The position numbers were made by a program, and so were the translations under genes. A stretch of DNA of 5,121 nt from Candidatus Atribacteria bacterium. Lineage in GTDB: Bacteria; Atribacterota; Phoenicimicrobiia; Phoenicimicrobiales; Stramentimicrobiaceae. The notes under the pieces were generated by a model. That model was not told where the DNA came from. It saw only the letters and a program-made list of their open reading frames with translations, and searched no databases. The stretch lies in NCBI GenBank assembly GCA_016934875.1, contig JAFGSC010000070.1, forward strand, positions 1 to 5,121, written 5' to 3'. Below are positions 1-5,121 of the stretch, one piece after another; positions within the stretch are counted from its first letter, which is position 1, and the number at the start of each line of letters is the position of its first letter.

Positions 1-77
1 AATAAATTATTCAATACTAATTCACTCATCCTTTTAATTTTTATATTATCAGCTATAAGAATATGATGCAAATCCAT
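1..77 (-). CDS. Doubtful N-terminal fragment of a minus-strand gene, cut by window edge
   Basis: On the minus strand a frame is open from the stop at 129-131 to the left edge, about 42 codons. The first ATG in it is at 77-75 and starts MDLHHILIADNIKIK. The composition looks protein-like (mixed charged and aliphatic residues), but I recognise no family. No Shine-Dalgarno sequence precedes the ATG. A perfect TATAAT lies on the minus strand at 128-123, about 45 bases upstream, without a good -35. It could be the start of a divergent gene, the remnant of a decayed one, or chance in AT-rich DNA. Confidence 0.25.
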   Translation of the reverse strand, partial: MDLHHILIADNIKIKRMSELVLNNL

Positions 78-95
78 TCTAGTAAAAATTTTTAG

Positions 96-125
96 TTGCT
101 TTATTTCTTCGTTTAATGTTACATT
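96..125 (+). promoter_or_regulatory. Candidate sigma-A promoter for the AEC permease
   Basis: TTGCTT (96-101) and TACATT (120-125) are separated by 18 bases, and a TGT directly before the -10 makes it an extended -10 element. Initiation would fall near 132 and give a leader of about 130 nt before the permease. Box positions and spacing are the same as in the promoter-like element ahead of the transketolase (1366-1395). I see no other good promoter between 130 and 259, where the sequence is AT-rich and otherwise featureless apart from short unsupported ATG frames. Confidence 0.4.
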
Positions 126-259
126 ATATTAATGCTTGGTCATATTGATACTGAATAGTTTTTGAAGGAAAAACATGAAAAATTCTTAGAAGAACGAATA
201 AGTATAAATAACTGGTTTTATAAAAGAATGAATCATTCCATCTATCTAGGTAACTTAAA

Positions 260-1246
260 ATGATGATAATCCCATTGATAAAAACTTTTTTAGTGTTGAT
301 CATTGGTACATTTGCTGGTTATATCTTTCAAAAATTATCAGACAAGTACCATTGGATACAGCCTGAATTGAAAAAAGGAATCAGTGTTTTCTTACAAAAA
401 TTAGTCATGTATTGGATGGTTTCGATCACCTACATTGGTAGTTTATGGATTTATGATATAGAGAATATTAGAAAAATTATCAGTATGACTTTTGTAGGGG
501 CATTTTCAACAATTACGGGTGGTCTGTTTGCTGTTATGGTTGCCAAGTATTACCGTTATAATCGTATAGATACAGGTTCAATGTTTAGCTGTGGATACTT
601 TGCCAATAATGTTACCCTTGGCGGAATGATATGTTTTTTTTATTTTGGCGAAGAAGGGTATGCTTTAGTCCCTATTTTTACCTTTTTTAGCCGGTTACTT
701 TATTATGGATTAGGATATCCCATTGCACGTATGTATAGTGATGATACAAATGTAAGTAGGAGATTTTTAGCTAAAATCATAGAGGTAATCAAGGATCCAT
801 TTTTTTATATTGGCGTGAGTGCCGTATTTATTGGAATTATCCTAAGCTTAAGTCCATATAAGCGTCCTGATTTTTATGCCTTTTTGAATGAAATCCTTAT
901 TCCACTTTCCACTTTTATTTTGCTGTTTTCGATAGGATTCAACCTAAAATTCAGGCATTTTTTCAAATATATTAAAGAAAGCTTGTGGATATCCATCATC
1001 AAATTTATAGCCGTTCCCCTAGCAACGCTCGTTATCGTGCTTTTGTTAGGATACCAAACTATTCGCGGTGGGTTACCACTAAAAGTTTCTATCATATTAT
1101 CTGCCATGCCAGTTGCTTTTAACTCTGTTATCACAGCCAATGTCTATAATTTGAACGTTGACATGGTGAATATTTGTTGGATTTTTACAAATTTTGCAAC
1201 GATCATGGTCTTACCTGTTATACTTGCGATTCTTGAAAAATTCTGA
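260..1246 (+). CDS. AEC-family (auxin efflux carrier-like) membrane transporter
   Basis: This 328-residue, very hydrophobic protein has about ten predicted membrane segments, roughly at residues 3-24, 41-65, 72-95, 107-130, 133-155, 181-198, 208-228, 243-264, 274-295 and 303-324. Length and topology fit the AEC family (Mem_trans, PF03547), inner-membrane carriers that in bacteria are often linked to malate or other carboxylates. Two family-like signatures are visible: GYFANNVTLGG near 112-122, in the place of the conserved asparagine/glycine motif of helix 4, and SAMPVAFNSVITANVY near 281-296, which matches the family's AMPvavn...a..Y motif. The start at 260 has only a weak TAGG at 247-250. 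A second ATG follows directly at 263. The substrate cannot be read from sequence. No shared operon with the transketolase is evident, since a 397-base gap with its own promoter follows. Confidence 0.85.
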   Translation: MMIIPLIKTFLVLIIGTFAGYIFQKLSDKYHWIQPELKKGISVFLQKLVMYWMVSITYIGSLWIYDIENIRKIISMTFVGAFSTITGGLFAVMVAKYYRYNRIDTGSMFSCGYFANNVTLGGMICFFYFGEEGYALVPIFTFFSRLLYYGLGYPIARMYSDDTNVSRRFLAKIIEVIKDPFFYIGVSAVFIGIILSLSPYKRPDFYAFLNEILIPLSTFILLFSIGFNLKFRHFFKYIKESLWISIIKFIAVPLATLVIVLLLGYQTIRGGLPLKVSIILSAMPVAFNSVITANVYNLNVDMVNICWIFTNFATIMVLPVILAILEKF

Positions 1247-1365
1247 ATGAATTCAAAGATGACTATGAAACGTATTTCTCAAAAAAATTTGGTTCTATAT
1301 TAATTTACCATTGAACTATTTTGAATAGAAATATTAAAATAAAAATGATGAATTGATTCTTTAGA

Positions 1366-1395
1366 TTGCTTAAATTCTTTTTGTTATGTTACAAT
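1366..1395 (+). promoter_or_regulatory. Extended -10 sigma-A promoter for transketolase
   Basis: TTGCTT (1366-1371), an 18-base spacer, and TACAAT (1390-1395, five of six consensus bases) preceded by TGT give a good extended -10 promoter. Transcription would start near 1402, leaving a leader of about 240 nt before the transketolase ATG. That is much longer than translation needs, which is why the leader deserves attention. A perfect TTGACA at 1402-1407 lies just downstream but has no matching -10. Confidence 0.55.
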
Positions 1396-1441
1396 ATGTT
1401 GTTGACACTATGCGAAATCAATGGCATTCAGAGAAGAATGT

Positions 1442-1543
1442 TTGAGGAGAATCTCAATCTTTCCTGAGACCAAGTGGGGCGTTACTTATGGTAGCATAAA
1501 CTATAGCAGGAAGAAGTCATAAAACTGTAAAAATTGATTCTTC
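1442..1543 (+). promoter_or_regulatory. Candidate structured, possibly attenuator-like leader RNA of the transketolase gene
   Basis: Several complementary segments can be read directly. TTGAG (1442-1446) pairs with CTCAA (1453-1457), while TCTCA (1452-1456) can instead pair with TGAGA (1465-1469). A longer stem joins TCTTTCCTG (1458-1466) to CAGGAAGA (1507-1514), eight pairs with one bulged T, and encloses a small hairpin TTATG-GTAG-CATAA (1486-1499). The 3' arm of that stem overlaps a competing hairpin: GAAGAAGTCA (1510-1519) with TGATTCTTC (1535-1543), nine pairs with one bulged G, followed by TATTTT. This either/or arrangement resembles an attenuator or riboswitch expression platform, but the T tract is short and no known riboswitch consensus fits. 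Its function is inference only. Confidence 0.3.
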
Positions 1544-1631
1544 TATTTTGAAAATTCTACAAAAGATTGCATGGAAAGAATGAACTTTAAAGCAAGAGAG
1601 ACTTTTAATAAATAAATGTTCGAATGATATT

Positions 1632-1638
1632 AGGGAGG
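1632..1638 (+). promoter_or_regulatory. Strong ribosome binding site of transketolase
   Basis: AGGGAGG, followed by T, ends five bases before the ATG at 1644. It is close to the ideal anti-16S complement and fixes the transketolase start. It is far stronger than the sites ahead of the permease and the MoaD/ThiS-like gene. Confidence 0.85.
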
Positions 1639-1643
1639 TAATT

Positions 1644-3668
1644 ATGCCAATTGTTGATTCAAAAACTGGAAAAATAAAAAAGGACTATTCCATTGAAGAA
1701 TTGATTGAAAAATCAAAAGAAATGAGAGCCTATAACATGGTAGCTTTAACTGCTGCCGGTTCTGGTCATACCGGAGGAACGCTTTCCATTATGGATATAG
1801 CTGCCGCGCTTTATCTTAAACATATTAAACATGATCCTGATCATCCGGAATGGGAAGATCGAGACCGTGTTTTCTGGTCTGCAGGTCATAAGGCTCCTGC
1901 CATCTATGTTGCTTTAGGAATCACAGGATATTTCCCTATTGATGATGTTGTCAAATTAAGAAAGCTATGGTCAGGATTCGAAGGACATCCAAACCGTTTT
2001 AAGGTGCCGGGGCTTGAACTCTCCAGTGGGTCATTGGGTCAGGGATTAGGTGTTGCGGTTGGATGTGCTCTCAATGCTCGATTAGAGAATAAAGATTATC
2101 GAACTTACTGTATCTTGGGAGATGGAGAGCTTAACGAGGGCTCGGTTTGGGAAAGCGTTATGTCTGCTGCAAACTATCAATTAGATCACTTGATAGCTAT
2201 TGTTGACCGAAATCGATTACAAATTGATGGCCCTACAGAAGAAGTCATGAAATTGGAAGGATTAGCCGAGAAATGGGAATCCTTTGGCTGGCATGTGATG
2301 GAGGTTGATGGTCACAATATGGAAAAGATTTTGACATGTTTAGAGCAAGCGCTGCAATTCAAGGAAAAACCGATTGTGATCATTGCTCATACCATTAAAG
2401 GAAAGGAAGTATCCTTCGCTGAAAACGTTGTTGGATACCATGGAATTTGTCCCAAGGATGGTCTAAAAGGTGCGGAATCACTGGAAAAAGCTTTAGAAGA
2501 TATTAAGGCAAAAGATTTTGACCAAGAAAAAGTGAATCTTCTCTATCAGAAATCCTGTGCATACCAGGAAGAAGTTGATCGGAAAGTTGCTCAGTCAATG
2601 CCTCAATTTAAAAGAAATTATTGGTGGAATATTGGAGATAGGATGAAAGTAAGCATGATTCCTACGCGATTTGGCTTTGGAGATGCTATTGAACAGTTGG
2701 GTGAATCCGAAGATGTGGTAGCTTTTGGGGCAGATATTACCAGTTCAATAAAAATGGATCAGTTTTACGCGAAACATCCAGAGAGAAAGAAGCGCTTTTT
2801 TCAAATGGGTATTGCAGAACAAAATATGACCCTGGCTGCTGCAGGTTTTGCCAAAGAGGGGAAAACTGCTTTTATCGGTTCTTATGGTGTGTTTATTACC
2901 GGTCGTAACTGGGAACAGATCCGGACCACGCTCTGCTATAATAATTTTAATGTGAAGATCGCAAATGCCCATGGAGGAGTTTCGGTAGGACCTGATGGAG
3001 CGACTCATCAGGCTTTAGAAGAGATTAGTAACATGTACTACTTGCCAAATATGCATATTGTAGTGCCTTGCGATTCTCTTGAGACTGAAAAAAGTACCAA
3101 AGCAGTCGCCAAAGTTCAGGGACCGGCTATGATTCGTTATGCACGGGAGGCTACCCCGGTTGTATCCACCAAGGATACCCCGTATCAATTTGGCATTGCC
3201 AATATTATTCGCTTCAGAGAAGAGAAAGATAGTTTTATTGACGCTTTTGAAATACAGACCAGTAAAGAATACCAATCAGAGAATGAAGACATTGCCCTGA
3301 TTGCCTGTGGACCAATGGTTGCCGAAGCAATGCGAGCTGCTTATATCTTGAAAAAAGAATATAATCTGGAGACGAGAGTTGTGAATATTCATACTGTAAA
3401 ACCAATCGATCGGCAAGCGATTATTCAGGCTGCTATTGATACCGGTGTGGTTGTGACTGCTGAAGAACATCAAAAAGGAGGATTTGGAAATATTGTTGCA
3501 GGGATCATTGCAAGTGAAAAGACATACAATACTCCGTTCCTCTTTGAAATGATTGGCATGAATGATGAATTTGGTTTATCGGGTGCACCATGGGAGCTTC
3601 TCAAGGTATTTGGCTTAACTGCAGAGCATATTGCTCAAAAAGCGAAAAGGTTATTTGAAAGAAAGTAA
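1644..3668 (+). CDS. tkt: Transketolase (full-length, single chain)
   Basis: Transketolase moves two-carbon ketol units between sugar phosphates in the cytosolic non-oxidative pentose phosphate pathway, using thiamine diphosphate and a divalent metal. At 674 residues the protein matches the usual length of single-chain enzymes. The N-terminal cofactor (PP) domain, about 1-320, has GSGHTGG (His41), AGHKAPAIY (His81), SSGSLGQGLG (127-136), the metal/diphosphate motif GDGELNEG (159-166) closing with DRN at 188-190, and GYHG with His266. The Pyr domain, from about 338, has MGIAEQN with Glu392, the glutamate that activates the cofactor, and GPDGATHQ with His455. The C-terminal domain begins near 547. 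All key residues expected of an active enzyme are present. The sequence style (for example MGIAEQNMTLAAAGFA) recalls the two-subunit transketolases of archaea and anaerobic Firmicutes, here joined in one chain. The start is set by the AGGGAGG at 1632-1638. Confidence 0.97.
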   Translation: MPIVDSKTGKIKKDYSIEELIEKSKEMRAYNMVALTAAGSGHTGGTLSIMDIAAALYLKHIKHDPDHPEWEDRDRVFWSAGHKAPAIYVALGITGYFPIDDVVKLRKLWSGFEGHPNRFKVPGLELSSGSLGQGLGVAVGCALNARLENKDYRTYCILGDGELNEGSVWESVMSAANYQLDHLIAIVDRNRLQIDGPTEEVMKLEGLAEKWESFGWHVMEVDGHNMEKILTCLEQALQFKEKPIVIIAHTIKGKEVSFAENVVGYHGICPKDGLKGAESLEKALEDIKAKDFDQEKVNLLYQKSCAYQEEVDRKVAQSMPQFKRNYWWNIGDRMKVSMIPTRFGFGDAIEQLGESEDVVAFGADITSSIKMDQFYAKHPERKKRFFQMGIAEQNMTLAAAGFAKEGKTAFIGSYGVFITGRNWEQIRTTLCYNNFNVKIANAHGGVSVGPDGATHQALEEISNMYYLPNMHIVVPCDSLETEKSTKAVAKVQGPAMIRYAREATPVVSTKDTPYQFGIANIIRFREEKDSFIDAFEIQTSKEYQSENEDIALIACGPMVAEAMRAAYILKKEYNLETRVVNIHTVKPIDRQAIIQAAIDTGVVVTAEEHQKGGFGNIVAGIIASEKTYNTPFLFEMIGMNDEFGLSGAPWELLKVFGLTAEHIAQKAKRLFERK

Positions 3669-3727
3669 CCATAGATTTAAACTCCTACTTTTTTTGCTTC
3701 TAATGGTTACTCGATAGCAATATTTTT
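3664..3727 (+). terminator. Inverted repeat overlapping the transketolase stop, likely terminator or 3' stem
   Basis: AGTAACCAT (3664-3672) is a perfect nine-base inverted repeat of ATGGTTACT (3703-3711). Allowing one bulged A, the stem extends inward with TAGA/TCTA to about 12 pairs. The left arm includes the TAA stop. The stem is followed, after about nine bases, by TATTTTT (3721-3727). The loop is unusually long (about 23 nt) and itself holds a run of seven T (3689-3695). The T tract is farther from the stem than in a textbook intrinsic terminator, so it may instead be a 3'-end stabilising structure. It separates the transketolase from the following gene pair. Confidence 0.45.
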
Positions 3728-3783
3728 GGATTTATAAAGAAAAAAGATCTTTCATGTGTTTTGAACTATAGTATTTATACGGT

Positions 3784-4041
3784 ATGAAGGTAAAACTTTT
3801 TATTTATTCAAATTTAAAGAATTATATTAAGAACTATGACGAAAAAAACGGTATTCTAAAAGAGGTATCAATACCACAATCGATCAGGCAGTTTTTAAAT
3901 GAGACAATTCATCATGAACGGGTAATAGATGCTATCAGTATCGTGGTGGTAAATAAGAAGGTAGTACCTTTTAGAGAATGGAATCGTCATTTAAAGGACA
4001 AAGATGTCATTAAGATTTATCCCCCTATAGGGGGTGGTTAA
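3784..4041 (+). CDS. MoaD/ThiS-family small sulfur-carrier-like protein
   Basis: This 85-residue protein has the size and ending of beta-grasp sulfur carriers (MoaD, ThiS and relatives). The N-terminus MKVKLFIYSNLK fits a first beta strand. Residues 51-59 (ISIVVVNKK) and 69-79 (HLKDKDVIKIY) match the conserved NGxxV and LKDGDxVxIxPP region. The chain ends PPIGGG, with the exposed diglycine needed for adenylation and thiocarboxylation by an E1-like enzyme. ThiS serves thiamine thiazole synthesis and MoaD molybdopterin synthesis; related proteins occur beside tungsten enzymes. Neither an E1 (ThiF/MoeB) nor another cofactor gene is in this window, so the pathway is unassigned. There is no recognisable Shine-Dalgarno before the ATG. 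TATAGT at 3767-3772 lies only 11 bases upstream, so the transcript could be leaderless or nearly so. The gene abuts the HAD gene with one base between stop and start. Confidence 0.8.
   Translation: MKVKLFIYSNLKNYIKNYDEKNGILKEVSIPQSIRQFLNETIHHERVIDAISIVVVNKKVVPFREWNRHLKDKDVIKIYPPIGGG
4029..4038 (+). promoter_or_regulatory. Ribosome binding site of the HAD gene inside the MoaD/ThiS-like tail codons
   Basis: AGGGGGTGGT can pair over all ten positions with the 16S 3' end (complement of AGGAGGTGAT), using two G-U wobbles. Its GGGGG core ends eight bases before the ATG at 4043. The same bases encode the Gly-Gly-Gly end of the upstream protein. The site decides the HAD start in favour of ATG 4043 over the GTG at 4034, which lies within the site itself. 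Confidence 0.7.
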
Positions 4042-4042
4042 T

Positions 4043-4921
4043 ATGTCTCAAGCAAACTCAAGAATCAATGATGATAAAAAAAATAAAAGGGACTTTAGCA
4101 ATTTTGGTCGTTGTTATCAGCTTGTAGCGATTGATATTGATGGAACATTGCTCGATGATCGTAGCAAAATAAGCCAAAAAACACATGATGCATTGAATGC
4201 TTTAAAGGATTTTGGCTTGACCATAACCTTGGCAACGGGTCGTTTTTATCCTGATGCTTTATGTTTTGCTAAATTTTTGGGATTTTCATGTCCAATGATT
4301 CTTCTACATGGTGCCTTGATTCAAGAGCAGTCCGGAGAAATACTCATGAAGCAAGAGCTTCCTTTTGAGGTCATTCCAAAACTGATTAGTATAGCTAAAC
4401 AAGAAAAAGTTCCTTTTCAAATATTTCAGGAAGATCGACTCATCATGGAAGAAAGAACTTTCTGGAATGATGTCTATCTTAAGTTTTCTGAAGTAGAGCC
4501 TATTATTGTGCCAGATTCACTCGAATACTTACAAGGTAAAAAGAATTCTTTTGCTTTTATTTATTTAGGAACGCCAGAAAAAATGGCTGTCTTAAAAAAA
4601 ATCGTAGAGCATAGGATGGGCAATTCTGTTGCTATAGCCTGTGCCCATCCTAACCTTTTAGAAATTGTTGCATCCAATGTTACCAAAGGCAATGCATTAA
4701 CAAAACTGGCTTCTATTAAAAATATACCCTTGTCTCATACGATTGGTATTGGAGATAGTTTTAATGATATTGATATGATTAGAATAGCAGGATTAGGGGT
4801 CGCTATGGGAAATGCCCCCCAAGAAGTTAAAGATGCCGCTGATTTTGTGACGAAAGATAACAATCATGATGGTATTGCATATTTTATTTCCAAATTTCTC
4901 ACTTATCATCAGACAAAATAA
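4043..4921 (+). CDS. Cof-type HAD-superfamily hydrolase (HAD-IIB), probable sugar-phosphate or small-metabolite phosphatase
   Basis: The protein has 292 residues counted from ATG 4043. All four HAD motifs are intact: DIDGT with nucleophile Asp31 and acid/base Asp33; motif II ATGR with Thr65; motif III Lys215 in TKGNAL; and motif IV GDSFNDIDM with Asp238 and Asp242. Residues about 90-210 form the type IIB cap. The closing GVAMGNAPQEVKDAADFVT is characteristic of the Cof/YbiV/YidA group of cytosolic phosphatases with broad specificity for sugar phosphates or related metabolites. The exact substrate cannot be inferred. An unusual feature is a polar, lysine/asparagine/aspartate-rich N-terminal extension of about 25 residues before the motif I strand. 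No in-frame ATG, GTG or TTG nearer the motif was seen, so it appears genuine. It starts one base after the stop of the MoaD/ThiS-like gene, so co-transcription and translational coupling are likely. Confidence 0.93.
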   Translation: MSQANSRINDDKKNKRDFSNFGRCYQLVAIDIDGTLLDDRSKISQKTHDALNALKDFGLTITLATGRFYPDALCFAKFLGFSCPMILLHGALIQEQSGEILMKQELPFEVIPKLISIAKQEKVPFQIFQEDRLIMEERTFWNDVYLKFSEVEPIIVPDSLEYLQGKKNSFAFIYLGTPEKMAVLKKIVEHRMGNSVAIACAHPNLLEIVASNVTKGNALTKLASIKNIPLSHTIGIGDSFNDIDMIRIAGLGVAMGNAPQEVKDAADFVTKDNNHDGIAYFISKFLTYHQTK

Positions 4922-4938
4922 AACAGATATTTTGTTTT
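4913..4938 (+). terminator. Weak AT-only hairpin at the end of the HAD gene
   Basis: ACAAAAT (4913-4919) pairs perfectly with ATTTTGT (4929-4935), and an alternative TAAAACA/TGTTTTA pairing uses overlapping bases. Both end in a short run of T (to 4938). The stem contains almost no G-C pairs, so termination would be weak. It overlaps the HAD stop codon. Confidence 0.25.
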
Positions 4939-4956
4939 AAAAAACATCACACTATA

Positions 4957-4965
4957 TGTTATGAT
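4957..4965 (+). promoter_or_regulatory. Extended -10 promoter element for msrA
   Basis: TGTTATGAT combines a TGn with TATGAT (five of six consensus bases). No good -35 lies at standard spacing; TTGTTT at 4932-4937 is 22 bases away from this -10, though 17 from an alternative TATGTT at 4955-4960. The stretch TATGTTAnnATATG is shared with the transketolase promoter. Transcription would start near 4972 and give a leader of about 50 nt, so msrA is probably expressed independently of the HAD gene. Confidence 0.45.
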
Positions 4966-5020
4966 ATGGAAAAGTAATAAGTAAACCTTATCTATGACTC
5001 TCGTCTAGGAGATTATTTTA

Positions 5021-5121
5021 ATGGCAAAAAGGGAAGAAAAAGCTACTCTGGCTGCTGGCTGCTTCTGGTGTTTAGAAGCTATTTTTCAAAAAGTAAGGGG
5101 AATCAAAGAAGTCATTCCTGG
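5021..5121 (+). CDS. msrA: Peptide methionine sulfoxide reductase A, N-terminal fragment cut by window edge
   Basis: Only the first 33 codons are present. They read ATLAAGCFWCLEAIFQKV at residues 8-25, the hallmark of MsrA: the GCFW motif with catalytic Cys14, followed by Cys17 and Glu19, then the start of the helix leading to the conserved GYAGG region, which is cut off after IPG. MsrA reduces the S-epimer of methionine sulfoxide in proteins and free methionine in the cytosol, using thioredoxin as reductant. The start is supported by AGGAGA at 5007-5012, eight bases before the ATG. Whether an MsrB domain is fused at the C-terminus, as in some Firmicutes, cannot be seen. Confidence 0.95.
   Translation, partial: MAKREEKATLAAGCFWCLEAIFQKVRGIKEVIP

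Larger units (their letters stand above)
1247..1643. other. 397-base intergenic region: promoter and long leader of the transketolase gene
   Basis: No convincing protein gene lies here. The first 120 bases are very AT-rich. They contain only weak inverted repeats such as CTATT/AATAG at 1316-1328, so I see no good terminator for the permease gene. A promoter sits at 1366-1395. By hand count, GC is 41 of 100 bases at 1421-1520, against 22% in 1321-1420 and 23% in 1521-1620. This GC-richer island coincides with potential RNA stems (1442-1543) and with a 33-codon ATG frame (1421-1522) that lacks a ribosome binding site. Confidence 0.7.

Noticed and set aside
1260..1360. Possible intrinsic terminator after the permease gene
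   Set aside because: Only weak AT-rich pairings such as CTATT/AATAG were found, with no GC-containing stem followed by a T tract.
1402..1430. Perfect TTGACA -35 at 1402-1407
   Set aside because: At spacings of 16-18 bases the sequences are GCATTC, CATTCA and ATTCAG, none resembling a -10. The upstream extended -10 promoter is better supported.
1459..1516. Resemblance to a thiamine pyrophosphate riboswitch (CTGAGA at 1464-1469 and AGCAGGAAG at 1505-1513 ahead of a TPP-dependent enzyme)
   Set aside because: The TPP aptamer needs GGGGTGC upstream, then GAACCTGAT and a TAAT..GCG segment. These are absent or out of order, so the match is only two short words.
1316..1570. Short direct repeats in the intergenic region: AATTGATTCTT at 1351 and 1532, CTATTTTGAA at 1316 and 1543, AGATTGC at 1363 and 1564
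   Set aside because: Order differs between copies, and repeats of 7-11 bases are expected by chance in about 400 bases of such AT-rich DNA.
2745..3473. Minus-strand open frames of 65-87 codons inside the transketolase gene, and a similar one inside the permease gene (874-1140)
   Set aside because: They lie wholly antisense to strongly supported genes, have no ribosome binding sites or recognisable domains, and look like shadows of the coding strand.
4034..4042. GTG at 4034 as the start of the HAD gene (295 residues)
   Set aside because: It lies inside the ribosome binding sequence and has no properly spaced site of its own. ATG 4043 has an ideal spacing of eight bases.

Overview
This is an AT-rich stretch, most likely from a low-GC Gram-positive bacterium (Bacillota or a relative). 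The gene content is housekeeping or metabolic. The evidence for the lineage is base composition, strong AGGAGG-type ribosome binding sites, extended -10 promoters (TGnTAnnnT), and proteins of Firmicute-like type. I see no mobile element, CRISPR array, tRNA or rRNA.

Layout: all confident genes lie on the + strand. Bases 1-259 hold no confident gene. They contain a doubtful minus-strand reading frame running off the left edge and a promoter-like element at 96-125. Bases 260-1246 encode a ten-helix AEC-family (auxin efflux carrier) permease. Bases 1247-1643 are non-coding apart from tiny frames. They carry a good promoter (1366-1395) and a leader of about 240 nt whose central 100 bases are clearly more GC-rich than either side and can form two mutually exclusive stem-loops ahead of the next gene. 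Bases 1644-3668 encode a full-length single-chain transketolase. A long inverted repeat overlaps its stop codon. Bases 3784-4041 encode an 85-residue MoaD/ThiS-like ubiquitin-fold protein ending in Gly-Gly-Gly. Immediately behind it, 4043-4921 encodes a Cof-type HAD phosphatase that looks translationally coupled to it. After a gap with its own extended -10 promoter, the window ends in the first 33 codons of msrA (peptide methionine sulfoxide reductase A).

How the genes fit together: transketolase serves the non-oxidative pentose phosphate pathway, and the HAD enzyme plausibly removes phosphate from a small phosphorylated metabolite, but no shared pathway is provable here. The small sulfur-carrier-like gene and the HAD gene form the only convincing two-gene unit. 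The permease, transketolase and msrA each appear to have their own promoter. No obviously new multi-gene system is visible. The best leads for something undescribed are the possible structured leader of the transketolase gene, the near-duplicate promoters ahead of the permease and transketolase, and the stand-alone MoaD/ThiS-like gene whose Gly-Gly tail codons also form the ribosome binding site of the next gene.
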